A stretch of 64,000 nucleotides of DNA, taken from positions 186,001 through 250,000 of the forward strand of contig NZ_RCDA01000003.1 in NCBI RefSeq assembly GCF_003664325.1, given 5' to 3'. A model generated the notes under the pieces. The model worked only from the letters and a program-made list of their open reading frames with translations, had not been told where the DNA came from and did no database searches. Position 1 is the first letter of the stretch. Every line of letters begins with the position of its first letter. Source of the DNA: Alkalispirillum mobile. GTDB lineage: Bacteria; Pseudomonadota; Gammaproteobacteria; Nitrococcales; Halorhodospiraceae. Made by a program: the position numbers and the translations under genes. This document shows positions 43,230 through 51,537 of this stretch, piece by piece.

Positions 43230-45706
43230 GCGCCTGGCGGCAGGCCCTGCGCCTGCTCTGGCGGGATGGGCGCGCCGGCGAACTGCGCCTGCTGCTGGCG
43301 GCGGTGATTATCGCCGTGGCCGCCGTTTCCGGGGTGGCCTGGCTGGCCGACCGCGTCTCCCAGGCCACCGACGTGCGCGCCGCCGAACTGCTGGGCGGCG
43401 ACCGGGTGGTGCGCAGCAACGACCCCATCCCGGAGGACTGGGTGGACCAGGCCCGCGACTACGGCCTGCAAACGGTGCGCAGTGCTGAGTTCCCCAGCGT
43501 GGTGGTGGCCGGCGAGTACACCCAGCTCGTCTCCCTGAAGGCGGTGGAGTCCGGCTACCCTCTGCGCGGCAGCCTGCAACTGCGCGACGAGCCGGAGGGG
43601 CCGCTCAGCGCTGTGCAGCAACCGCCGGAGCCGGGCGCGGCCTGGATCGCGCCGCGGCTGCTGCCGCTGTTGGAGATGGATGTGGGCGACACCCTGGAGG
43701 TGGGCGCCCGGGCGCTGGACACCGAGCGGCTGATCGCCCTGGAGCCGGATCGCGGTGGCGGCTTTTTCAACCTGGCCCCGCGGGTGCTGATCCACTGGGA
43801 CGACCTGGAGGGCACCGGCCTGGTCCAGGAGGGCAGCCGCATTCGTTATCGCCTGATGCTCGCCGGCGAGCCCGCCGACCTCGCCCGCTACGAGGCCTGG
43901 CTCACCGACCACGCCCCGGAGGCGGAACTGCAGGCGCCGGGGGAGGGCGACCCGGCCCTCAGTTCGGTCATGGAGCAGGCCCAGCGCTTCCTCGGCCTGG
44001 CGGCGCTGCTCACGGTGGTGGTGGCCGGCGTGGCCATCCTGCTCACCGCCCGGCACTACGCCAGCCGCCAGATTGATCGCATCGCCATCATGCGCTGCCT
44101 CGGCGCCACCCAGCGCCAGGTCACCGCCATCCTCACCTGGAAGCTGCTCTGGCTGGGGCTGCTGGCCGGGCTGATTGGCACCGCGCTCGGTTACGGGCTG
44201 CATCTGGGCATGGTCGCCCTGCTGGCCGATTACCTGCCGGACGACCTGGCCGGCGCCGGACCGCTGCCGGCGCTCACCGGTACCCTCGTGGCGCTGTCCG
44301 CGCTGCTCGGTTTCGCCCTGCCCAGCCTTCTGCGGCTGCGCGACGTGCCGCCGCTGCGGGTGCTGCGTCGGGACGCCGGTAGCGGCGTGCTGCGGGGCTG
44401 GCTGCCCTATCCGGTGGCGCTGGCCGTCATCTTTGGGCTGATGTGGTGGCAGGGGGGTGACCTGCGCCTGGCCGCGGCCGTCTTCGGTGCCGTGATGGCC
44501 GGGCTGGCCGCCCTGGGGGCGATCGCCGCCGCCGTGGTCTATGGCCTGCGCCGCACCCGGCGGGCCCGCATCACCACCCTGTCCGGCCTGGTGCGCCGGC
44601 CGGCCACCGCCACCCTGCAGATCGTCGCGGTAGGGCTGGGGCTCACGGCCCTGCTGCTGCTCTCGGTGGTGCGCGAGGACCTGCTGGCCACCTGGGAGCG
44701 GGGCGTGGATCCGGAGGCGCCCAACTACTTCCTGATCAACGTCCAGCCGGACGAGGTGGACGAGTTGGAGCGGTTCCTCGCAGACCGAGCGGGTGTCAGT
44801 GCCGAACTCTACCCGATGATCCGCGGCCGCTTGGTGGGCATGAACGGCGAGGCGCTGGACCCGGAAGATTACGCTGAGCCGCGTACCCGCCGGCTGGTGG
44901 CCCGCGAGTTCAACCTTTCGCATACGGACAACCTGCCCGACGACAACCGGGTGATCCGCGGGCGCTGGTTCGATGAGCGTCAGGCCGACCGACCCCAGTG
45001 GTCGGTGGAGGAGGACATCGCCCAGCGGATTGGCGTGGATGTGGGCGATACGCTCACCTACCGCATCAGTGGGCGCGAGGTCACCGGGGAGGTGACCAGC
45101 ATTCGCCGGGTGCAGTGGGACAGCTTTAACGCCAACTTCTTCGTCATCGGCAACCCCGGGTTGCTGGCGGACGCGCCCACCACCTACATCACCAGCTTCC
45201 ACCTGCCGGAGGGCGAGGCCCGGGTCATTGCCGACCTGGTGCGCCAGTTCCCCAGCGTCACCCCGGTGGACCTGGGGGCCATCCTGGAAGCGGTGCGCGA
45301 CATTATCCGTCAGGGCTCACGGGTGGTGGAGCTGATGGCCACCCTCACCCTGGTGGCCGGGGTGCTGGTGCTGCTGGCCGCGCTGCAGATCACCGGTGAC
45401 CAGCGCCGATTCGAGACCGCCCTCATGCGCTCGCTGGGGGCCAGCCGGGCGCACATCCGGCGCATGGCGCGGCGCGAGTTCCTGCTGCTGGGCGCGCTGA
45501 GTGGCGGCCTGGCCGGGGTGGCGGCCGGTTTGGCCGGCTGGGGCGCGGCCGGGCCGCTGTTCGATCTGGACTACCAGTTCAACCCCTGGCTGCCAGCGCT
45601 GGGTGTGGCGGGTGGGGCGGTGCTGGTGTGGGCTGCCGGGGCACTGGCCACGCGAGACCATTACCGGCAATCGCCGATGACGTTGTTGCGGGATCCGGAC
45701 GATTAG
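43226..45706 (+). CDS. ybbP: ABC transporter permease YbbP
   Basis: 826-residue membrane protein with two FtsX-type permease units, about ten transmembrane helices and two large periplasmic domains. The N-terminal helix is LRLLLAAVIIAVAAVSGVAW. The first FtsX unit has AALLTVVVAGVAILLTARHY and AIMRCLGATQRQVTAI; the second has ATLTLVAGVLVLLAALQIT and ALMRSLGASRAHIRRMARRE. Length equals the E. coli protein (804) plus small insertions. Forms a transporter with YbbA. Confidence 0.93.
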   Translation: MSAWRQALRLLWRDGRAGELRLLLAAVIIAVAAVSGVAWLADRVSQATDVRAAELLGGDRVVRSNDPIPEDWVDQARDYGLQTVRSAEFPSVVVAGEYTQLVSLKAVESGYPLRGSLQLRDEPEGPLSAVQQPPEPGAAWIAPRLLPLLEMDVGDTLEVGARALDTERLIALEPDRGGGFFNLAPRVLIHWDDLEGTGLVQEGSRIRYRLMLAGEPADLARYEAWLTDHAPEAELQAPGEGDPALSSVMEQAQRFLGLAALLTVVVAGVAILLTARHYASRQIDRIAIMRCLGATQRQVTAILTWKLLWLGLLAGLIGTALGYGLHLGMVALLADYLPDDLAGAGPLPALTGTLVALSALLGFALPSLLRLRDVPPLRVLRRDAGSGVLRGWLPYPVALAVIFGLMWWQGGDLRLAAAVFGAVMAGLAALGAIAAAVVYGLRRTRRARITTLSGLVRRPATATLQIVAVGLGLTALLLLSVVREDLLATWERGVDPEAPNYFLINVQPDEVDELERFLADRAGVSAELYPMIRGRLVGMNGEALDPEDYAEPRTRRLVAREFNLSHTDNLPDDNRVIRGRWFDERQADRPQWSVEEDIAQRIGVDVGDTLTYRISGREVTGEVTSIRRVQWDSFNANFFVIGNPGLLADAPTTYITSFHLPEGEARVIADLVRQFPSVTPVDLGAILEAVRDIIRQGSRVVELMATLTLVAGVLVLLAALQITGDQRRFETALMRSLGASRAHIRRMARREFLLLGALSGGLAGVAAGLAGWGAAGPLFDLDYQFNPWLPALGVAGGAVLVWAAGALATRDHYRQSPMTLLRDPDD

Positions 45707-46078
45707 TGGGCCACCTGGCGCGAGACTCCGCGCCGGCGTTGGACGAGGTGTTGCGCCCGGCTCAAGCCGTCAACGACAACTTGGTCTCTGGCAGTGCCGG
45801 GGGTGTGTTGGAGCGACCGAATCCGGGAACTACGGCCTTGAGGGCGCGGACACTTCCAGCAAGTAGAGGATCCTGACCGGTTTAACGGACTCTTGTTCCA
45901 TGCGCTGCGTCGGATGGGCAAGGCGGGGTTGAACGACTGCTGCAGGGGCTGAGGTGGCCCCGGTGCCATGGGCGGCAGCACTCGTCAAAAAGGGGAGAGG
46001 TCAGGCGCACACTGAAACATGCCTGTTTAATTAATTACTTTAATCCAAACAGTCTGCTTCTTTTGATTCCTGGATATC

Positions 46079-46097
46079 AATTGACACTGTCAATTGT
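46079..46097. promoter_or_regulatory. perfect 19-bp palindrome, candidate operator
   Basis: CAATTGACA (46079-46087), one central C, and TGTCAATTG (46089-46097) are perfect reverse complements. The palindrome contains a TTGACA hexamer on each strand, so it may cover a -35 element of a promoter reading toward the lipoprotein gene. No convincing -10 lies at 16-18 nt, so the promoter itself is uncertain. Confidence 0.55.
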
Positions 46098-46240
46098 GAT
46101 CTGCTCGACAGGCTAGGGAGAAGCGGCTAGGCTAAAGTTTATAAAAAATCATTAATACATCGTGGGTAAAGTCTGATGCTTGGGGCACTAGACGCTACTC
46201 TCCACGTGTTTTTCCAGAAGTGCACAATAACGCTAGGGGT

Positions 46241-46370
46241 GCCCGGGAAACAGGGCTAAGGGCGATGTTGGGCAGTCTGCCTGGCATCGCCTGGAGCGCA
46301 CCCGTATAGGGCTGATGGGATCAGCCGCGTGGTGCGAGATGGAGCTGCTGACCGTTCGGCAGCATTTTTT
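46241..46370 (+). ncRNA. structured leader RNA or small RNA with terminator/anti-terminator pairing
   Basis: Successive stems: GCCC/GGGC (46241-46244 with 46253-46256); GGCGATG/CATCGCC (46261-46267 with 46285-46291) enclosing GGCA/TGCC; CGCACC/GGTGCG (46297-46302 with 46331-46336) enclosing GGCTGAT-GGG-ATCAGCC; then the terminator stem. The 5' terminator arm GCTGCTGA (46344-46351) can instead pair with TCAGCCGC (46321-46328) at seven of eight positions, so two folds exclude each other. I compared it by eye with c-di-GMP-I and SRP RNA and found no match. Confidence 0.5.
46344..46370 (+). terminator. rho-independent terminator-like stem 18 nt upstream of the lipoprotein start
   Basis: GCTGCTGA (46344-46351) and TCGGCAGC (46356-46363) form an eight-base-pair stem with one G-U pair and a CCGT tetraloop, followed by A and six T residues (46365-46370). 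Its place directly before the AGGAGGGA ribosome site suggests attenuation of the lipoprotein gene or the 3' end of a small RNA. Confidence 0.65.
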
Positions 46371-46387
46371 GGTTAGGAGGGAAGCGA

Positions 46388-47596
46388 ATGACTTCGAACG
46401 TGAATTTGTGGGGCCGTCACCTGGGCCGTCTTTTGGTTGCAGGCGCCGTGGTGCCGCTGATTGTTGCTGGTTGTAACTCCAGCAGTAGCAGTAGCAGCGG
46501 CAACGGTGGCGATACCGACCGGGACGTTCAGCAGGTCCAGTTGACTCAGGAAGAGGCAGATACCGCAGCAGCGGCAGGGTCTATCGATGCGGTGGATGAG
46601 GTTGACACCCTTATTGAAGCCGCGATGGAGCAGGCAGAACCGGAGGGCGGGTTTGATCTCGCGGGCGGGGCCGTTGCGAGTGGTGCTTCCGAAATTGAGG
46701 AAAAGCTGACCCGGGAATCTGGTGGAGCCATCGCCGCCGGCTCAAATGGCTGGGGATCGCATCAATGTGGTGAGGGCGGCACTATCAACGTTGACCGTGA
46801 CGTGGACTTTCTGGATGTCCAGGCGGATCAATGCCGGGATGTTGAGGAACAAGACGAATTCATGTACTTCCGTTTGGAGACTCTGGTCGACGGTCAGTTG
46901 ACGGTGGACGAGTCGTGGGCATCTGAGTCCCCGGATTACGCGAATGTAACCAGCTTCGACGCCAATGATTGGCTCACGGAAATCGCAATGGAGTCTGGGG
47001 ATGCCGAGCCGCTAACATCCGTCATGCGCATGAACGGTGGGATTACCCATGAATACAACGAGAACAATAACGTCGAGGACGATTTCCTCACTCAGATGAC
47101 CCAGGACTTCTCGCAAGACATCACCATGGAGTGCGGCAGTACCTACTTCGATATGGAGTATGCGGTCGCTGGGGGCAATGGTCTGAGGGTTGAGGCTACG
47201 CCAGTCTCTGGGGCTGACAAGTTTGACTTGAGTATCAACGGCGGGCTCGTTATGAGTTTTGCCAGTAACGCCTCCGGTAGTGGTCAAGGCTTTCAACAGG
47301 AATTGACTTGGGAGACGAAGGAGGACCTGCGGTACAGCACGGATGCCTATGAAGATGGCGAGTTCCCGGAGACGGGTACGCTTGCGGTTTCCGGCGAGGT
47401 CGGGGGCCAGGCTGTTGACCTGATGCTTACCTACGGCAACGGAGAGGTATGCGTTGAAGGGGCCACTGGGCCGCTCGATGCAGGAGACGGCTGCTTCACT
47501 CAGGCAGACTTGGATGACATGGACGAGGACGACGATGCCGAGGAGTTCATCGACTTTGATGAGTCAGCCTTTGCTGAGTGCACGCCATCTCCGTAA
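46388..47596 (+). CDS. acidic lipoprotein of unknown function
   Basis: 402-residue protein with a 28-residue signal sequence and lipobox LIVAGC (Cys29), a seven-serine linker, then an acidic, Gly/Asp/Glu-rich domain with about seven cysteines that could form disulfides (SHQCGEGG, QADQCRD, TMECGST, EVCVEG, GDGCFTQ, FAECTPSP). No domain was recognised. Codon use is visibly less GC-biased than in neighbours, suggesting a recent arrival or weak expression. Its own region carries an operator-like palindrome and a structured leader; a hairpin follows the stop. The TPR lipoprotein gene is convergent. Confidence 0.75.
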   Translation: MTSNVNLWGRHLGRLLVAGAVVPLIVAGCNSSSSSSSGNGGDTDRDVQQVQLTQEEADTAAAAGSIDAVDEVDTLIEAAMEQAEPEGGFDLAGGAVASGASEIEEKLTRESGGAIAAGSNGWGSHQCGEGGTINVDRDVDFLDVQADQCRDVEEQDEFMYFRLETLVDGQLTVDESWASESPDYANVTSFDANDWLTEIAMESGDAEPLTSVMRMNGGITHEYNENNNVEDDFLTQMTQDFSQDITMECGSTYFDMEYAVAGGNGLRVEATPVSGADKFDLSINGGLVMSFASNASGSGQGFQQELTWETKEDLRYSTDAYEDGEFPETGTLAVSGEVGGQAVDLMLTYGNGEVCVEGATGPLDAGDGCFTQADLDDMDEDDDAEEFIDFDESAFAECTPSP

Positions 47597-47638
47597 AGCG
47601 CATCTTTTAGTACTTTGTTAGTCATCTGTATGGATAGT

Positions 47639-47666
47639 GCCCGGAGGAGGTTTTCCCTCTCCGGGC
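47639..47666. terminator. hairpin between convergent lipoprotein genes
   Basis: GCCCGGAG (47639-47646) pairs perfectly with CTCCGGGC (47659-47666) around a 12-nt loop containing TTTT, and ATTGTCTTCT follows. It lies 43 nt after the unknown lipoprotein stop and ends 9 nt before the minus-strand gene end, so it can serve both transcripts. Confidence 0.6.
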
Positions 47667-47674
47667 ATTGTCTT

Positions 47675-48409
47675 CTAAGGTGAGGCGGCTTGGTGGTCGG
47701 GGTGGTGAAGGTGCAGGATCTGCTTGGCCTGGTCCGCTGCCTCGTCGTCGCCCTTCTCTCGCAGTGCGCTCACCTGTAGTGCCATTGCATCGGCAGCACT
47801 GGTAGCCCTCGGGTAGTGTTCTCCTACGTACCGGGCGCGATCGAGCGCTTCTTCATAATTGCCAGCCGCGAGTTGTTCTTCTGCTAATGCCAGTTCATGT
47901 CGGGCCACCGACTCCCTCAGCCGGCTCATTGCCTCGAGCGCTTTCTCCGCGAACTCACTCTCTGCGTCATGCTCTGCCACATCGCGATAGGCGCCGAACG
48001 CCTGCCTTGCCAGTTGCTGGTCCCCGGGGCCGTCGTCCTGGCTCGCCTCCCATTCATGTTCCTTCGCCATGGCCCGGACATACAGGGCGTAAGGGACAGC
48101 CGGATGATCGGCCTGCTGCTCGGCCAGTCGGCCGGAAACGGCGCGGGCCTCCGTCATGTCCCCAGCCTGGTAGGCAATCCAGGCCAATTCCGCCTTGGCC
48201 TGGCCGGCATGCCCCGAACCCGGGTGGGCCTCCAACAGCCCATTAAATTTCGCCTTCGCTTCCCCGCGCTCGCCGGACTCGAGCGCCTCGACTCCCGCTC
48301 TGTACAAATCGGCAGCAGAGGCGGTGCTCCGCTCCGGACCGGATGTGCTGGCACAACCGGCCAGTGCCGTTGCAAGCGTGGTGTAGAGCAGCAAAGAGCG
48401 TGCGCGCAT
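47675..48409 (-). CDS. TPR-repeat lipoprotein
   Basis: 244-residue lipoprotein with lipobox LAGC (Cys19) and about five TPR-like helical pairs: ADLYRAGVEALESGERGEAKAKF, HPGSGHAGQAKAELAWIAYQ, and AEEQLAAGNYEEALDRARYVGEHYP. The arrangement resembles BamD/YfiO in outline but the sequence is shorter and more divergent, so I do not call it BamD. ATG 48409 follows GGAGTCCC. It is divergent from gspC, with 140 nt between, and might assist secretin assembly (inference from position and lipoprotein-TPR type). Confidence 0.75.
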   Translation of the reverse strand: MRARSLLLYTTLATALAGCASTSGPERSTASAADLYRAGVEALESGERGEAKAKFNGLLEAHPGSGHAGQAKAELAWIAYQAGDMTEARAVSGRLAEQQADHPAVPYALYVRAMAKEHEWEASQDDGPGDQQLARQAFGAYRDVAEHDAESEFAEKALEAMSRLRESVARHELALAEEQLAAGNYEEALDRARYVGEHYPRATSAADAMALQVSALREKGDDEAADQAKQILHLHHPDHQAASP

Positions 48410-48549
48410 CAGGGACTCCAATCCAACTTTCTGGCGAAGGCTGCAATGGTAAATCATCGGTCTGCCCGTAGCGATTCCCACCAGGGACGAATGGCTTCAA
48501 TGGGTGGGGTGACTGCGGTATCCTGCCGCAAGACTATCGGGGGCCCGGA

Positions 48550-49509
48550 ATGCCTAAAACAATAGCCAGTCTGCGGCGTGCCGACCTAGGACGTCTCGGC
48601 AACCGCCTGCTGCAATCCCGTTGGCTTCGAAGAGCGTTAGCGCTGGTGCTGGTGATACTGCTGGCGCAAGGGGGAGCCCAGTTGACCTGGTGGTCGCTGG
48701 GCTACAGCCCGGCCGACCAGATACCGGCCGCAGCCATCGATGCAAATACCCCAGCCGGGCCTGAAAGCGCAGGTCGGGCCAGTGAGGCCCGTCAGGGCCT
48801 GGGGCATGTCGCATCGATGAGTTTGCTCGGTGAGGCGACAGAAGAAGACGCCGATCAGGCTGTAATTGCCGATGACCTGCCTGAGACACGACTCAACCTT
48901 CAACTCCAGGGGGTCGTGTCCAGAGGGGGGCAGGGGGCGGGTGCCGCGCTGATTGCCTCGGGCGGCAGCGTAGCGGTCTACCGGGTATCGCAGGAGGTGC
49001 CCGGTGGTGCAGAACTCGTCCAGGTGCAGGCGGATCGTGTCATCCTGCGCCGAGACGGCCAGCATGAAGCTCTGAAGTTGCCGCGCTCCCTGGCCGAAGT
49101 TCAGACCGCCGAGGTGTTTGCACAACCGGACAGCAATGGTCGCCAGGCCAGCGCGTCGGCTACCGAGCGCACGCCCCCTTCAGCTGCCAGGATCGATGCG
49201 CAGGAACTGGCCTCGCTGCGTGACACACTCGCGGACAACCCGGAGCAGTTGTGGGAAATGGTCAACGTCAGGCCGGTGATGGAGCAGGGCCAACTCCAGG
49301 GCTACCGACTGCAGCCACGCGAGCACCAGGCCCTGTTCCGAGAGGCCGGGCTTCGGGATGACGACGTAGTGACCGCAGTGAACGGCGTGCCGCTGGATAA
49401 CCCGGCCCGTATGGGCGAATTGTTGGAGGGCTTGGGGACAACCAGCCGGCTCGATCTGGATGTGCGCCGCGACGGGCGCACCGAAACGATTGTTGTGGAG
49501 TTTGAATGA
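48550..49509 (+). CDS. gspC: type II secretion system protein GspC
   Basis: 319-residue bitopic inner-membrane protein. One N-terminal helix (about 30-50, LVLVILLAQGGAQLTWW) precedes the periplasmic HR domain (LNLQLQGVVSRGGQGAGAALIASGG, then YRVSQEVPGGAELVQVQADRVIL) that contacts the secretin. A PDZ-like domain (about 245-319) holds GLRDDDVVTAVNGVPLDNPARM. It begins the gsp operon and overlaps gspD by 4 nt. Confidence 0.93.
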   Translation: MPKTIASLRRADLGRLGNRLLQSRWLRRALALVLVILLAQGGAQLTWWSLGYSPADQIPAAAIDANTPAGPESAGRASEARQGLGHVASMSLLGEATEEDADQAVIADDLPETRLNLQLQGVVSRGGQGAGAALIASGGSVAVYRVSQEVPGGAELVQVQADRVILRRDGQHEALKLPRSLAEVQTAEVFAQPDSNGRQASASATERTPPSAARIDAQELASLRDTLADNPEQLWEMVNVRPVMEQGQLQGYRLQPREHQALFREAGLRDDDVVTAVNGVPLDNPARMGELLEGLGTTSRLDLDVRRDGRTETIVVEFE

Positions 49510-51524
49510 GACGACTCAGGTGGCCGACTTGGGGCCGGCAATGGCCGTGCGTGCTTCTGCTGGGCCTGGTGTTCGGGTTTGGCATCCAGGCCCACGCCAA
49601 CGAGGACGAAGGCATTACGCTCAACTTTCAGGATGCGGACCTGAAAGAGGTCGTGGCGCTGGTATCCCAGGAGACGGGGGTGAACTTCATCGTCGACCCC
49701 CGGGTACGAGGGGACCTCACCATCGTCTCGCAGACCCCCGTCGATTCGGACGGGCTTTACCAGGTGTTCCTATCCGCCCTGAAGATTCACGGCTTCGCCA
49801 CGGTACCCACGCCAGAGGGGGTGCGCATCATCCCCCACGCCCGCGCCCGTCAGGACAGTGTGCCCAGTGGCGATGAGGCTACCCGTGGGCTCGGCGAGCA
49901 GGTCGTTACCCGCGCCATCGCGGTCGAGCATGTCCAGGCCAATGAAATGGTGCCAGTTCTGCGTCCCCTGGTGCCGCAGGATGGCCACCTGGCGGCCTAT
50001 GCCGGCTCCAACACGCTGATCGTGTCCGATACCGCGGCCAACGTGGACCGGATCGAGGCCATCGTTGACCGCGTGGACCGGGACACCAGCGGTGGTTTCG
50101 ACGTGATCCACTTGGAGCATGCCTCGGCCGGTGAGGTGGCCCGGATGGTTCAGGAACTGGAAGAAGAGGAGCGTGCCGGGCGCCGCTTGCGGGTGGTGCC
50201 GGATGAGCGGGCTAACGCGGTGATGATTAGCGGCGATGAGCACCGGCGGCTCACCGCACGTGCGTTGATCAGTCAATTGGACTCGGAAATGGCCGGGGCG
50301 GGTACCGCGCAAGTCGTCTACCTGCGTTTTGCCTCCGCGGAGCAGCTAGTACCCGTTTTAGAGGGAATTGGTGAAAGCCTGCTCGACTCCGGCGGGGGCG
50401 AAGAAGGGGCAGGCCAGGGACTGGATATTCGGGCGCATGAGAGTACCAATGCCATCGTGATGAATGGCCCTACCGATGTGCTCCGGTCATTGCGCTCCGT
50501 GGTGGATCAATTGGATATCCGTCGCGCCCAGGTGCTGGTAGAAGCCGTGATTGCCGAGGTATCGCAGGATCGCATCGAAGAGCTGGGCGTGCAGTGGGGT
50601 GTATTGTCCGGGGACAGCGGGGTAGGGCTGGTGAACTTCGGCGGGGCAGCCAGTGGTGGCGGTGGTTTGCTCGACGCCATTCGCACCGGTGCCGCGGTGG
50701 ACTCAGGCGAGCTCGGCGATATCAATCTGGGTGACGGCGCGTCAATCGGCGCCGGTGATTTCAGCGGTTCCACCAAGGTCGGCGCCCTGATTCGTGCCTT
50801 GTCCGGCGACTCGGCCAGCAACATTCTCTCCACCCCCTCGCTGATGACCATGGACAACGAGGAGGCCGAGATTGTCGTGGGTCAGAATGTGCCCTTCATC
50901 ACTGGGCGGGCCATCGAGGACTCGGGTCAGGCCTTCAGCAGCATCCAGCGGCAGGATGTCGGTGTGCAGTTGCGTATCCGCCCCCAGATCAACGAGGGCG
51001 ACACGCTGAAGCTGGATATCGAGCAAGAGGTCTCCAGTATCGGGGGGCGGGTGGAAGATGCCGCCGACCTGATCACCGATATGCGGAGCGTGCGCACCAG
51101 TGTCATGGTCGAGAACGGTCAGCTCGTGGTGTTGGGCGGTCTCATCGACGACCAACTGCGCACCCGGACCCAGAGCGTGCCCCTGCTGGGCAACCTCCCC
51201 GGCCTGGGCCGGCTCTTCCGCTACGATCGCAGCGAGAGCGAGAAGCGCAACCTGATGGTCTTCCTGCGTCCCGTCATCATTCGCAATGCAGAGGCGCAGG
51301 AGCGCGCCACCGCCGACCCCTATAACCGTATGCGCGCCATTCAGCAGCGTTTCCGGGATGATGGCGTACCGCTCCTGCCGGATGAGCTCTCCCCGGTGTT
51401 GGCGGAATCGGAACAGCTCATGTCACTGCCGCCGGCCTACGATGACCGCCCGGACAGTTCCTCCGGTACGGGCCCCGGGCGGGACACCTTGCAGCCTCCC
51501 TCCCGTCGCGGCTTTTTGGACTGA
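49506..51524 (+). CDS. gspD: type II secretion secretin GspD
   Basis: 672-residue outer-membrane secretin. A signal peptide (VLLLGLVFGFGIQAHA) is followed by the N0 domain (LNFQDADLKEVVALVSQETG), N1-N3 repeats and the secretin core with VPFITGRAIEDSG and the VVLGGLIDDQLRT, LPGLGRLFRY motif. It multimerises into the exit channel. C-terminal residues beyond 615 are an S-domain-like tail that could recruit a pilotin; none was identified here. Confidence 0.95.
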   Translation: MRRLRWPTWGRQWPCVLLLGLVFGFGIQAHANEDEGITLNFQDADLKEVVALVSQETGVNFIVDPRVRGDLTIVSQTPVDSDGLYQVFLSALKIHGFATVPTPEGVRIIPHARARQDSVPSGDEATRGLGEQVVTRAIAVEHVQANEMVPVLRPLVPQDGHLAAYAGSNTLIVSDTAANVDRIEAIVDRVDRDTSGGFDVIHLEHASAGEVARMVQELEEEERAGRRLRVVPDERANAVMISGDEHRRLTARALISQLDSEMAGAGTAQVVYLRFASAEQLVPVLEGIGESLLDSGGGEEGAGQGLDIRAHESTNAIVMNGPTDVLRSLRSVVDQLDIRRAQVLVEAVIAEVSQDRIEELGVQWGVLSGDSGVGLVNFGGAASGGGGLLDAIRTGAAVDSGELGDINLGDGASIGAGDFSGSTKVGALIRALSGDSASNILSTPSLMTMDNEEAEIVVGQNVPFITGRAIEDSGQAFSSIQRQDVGVQLRIRPQINEGDTLKLDIEQEVSSIGGRVEDAADLITDMRSVRTSVMVENGQLVVLGGLIDDQLRTRTQSVPLLGNLPGLGRLFRYDRSESEKRNLMVFLRPVIIRNAEAQERATADPYNRMRAIQQRFRDDGVPLLPDELSPVLAESEQLMSLPPAYDDRPDSSSGTGPGRDTLQPPSRRGFLD

Positions 51525-51537
51525 GTGTTCGGTGGCC

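Larger units (their letters stand above)
45707..46387. other. 681-nt gene-free region: decayed or unknown left part, AT-rich middle, structured leader
   Basis: 45707-46000 is GC-rich without a recognisable protein on either strand. 46010-46200 is markedly AT-richer than the surroundings and contains a perfect 19-bp palindrome and several TTGACA/TATAAA-like elements. 46240-46370 folds into a run of hairpins ending in a terminator-like stem and U-tract. The lipoprotein ribosome site AGGAGGGA (46375-46382) follows. No tRNA or known riboswitch was recognised. Confidence 0.6.

Noticed and set aside
42971-45202. 743-codon open frame on the minus strand opposite ybbP
   Set aside because: It is His/Gln/Pro/Gly-rich antisense of a well-supported ABC permease, with no domain. 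High GC content removes stop codons on the opposite strand.
45628-45981. Small genes or a transposase remnant after ybbP
   Set aside because: Frames on both strands overlap each other and ybbP, lack ribosome sites and resemble no family I can name.
46241-46343. c-di-GMP-I (GEMM) riboswitch
   Set aside because: Considered because of the kinase/HD-GYP genes in the window, but the conserved GGGCAAACC and GACGCAAAGCC-type segments are absent.
46486-46502. Repetitive AGC units as a CRISPR-like or VNTR array
   Set aside because: These are codons of the serine linker after the lipobox. No spaced repeats suggestive of CRISPR occur in the window.
47675-48409. Calling the TPR lipoprotein BamD
   Set aside because: Only the lipoprotein-TPR outline is shared; no specific BamD sequence segment was recognised and the neighbours are not those of bamD.
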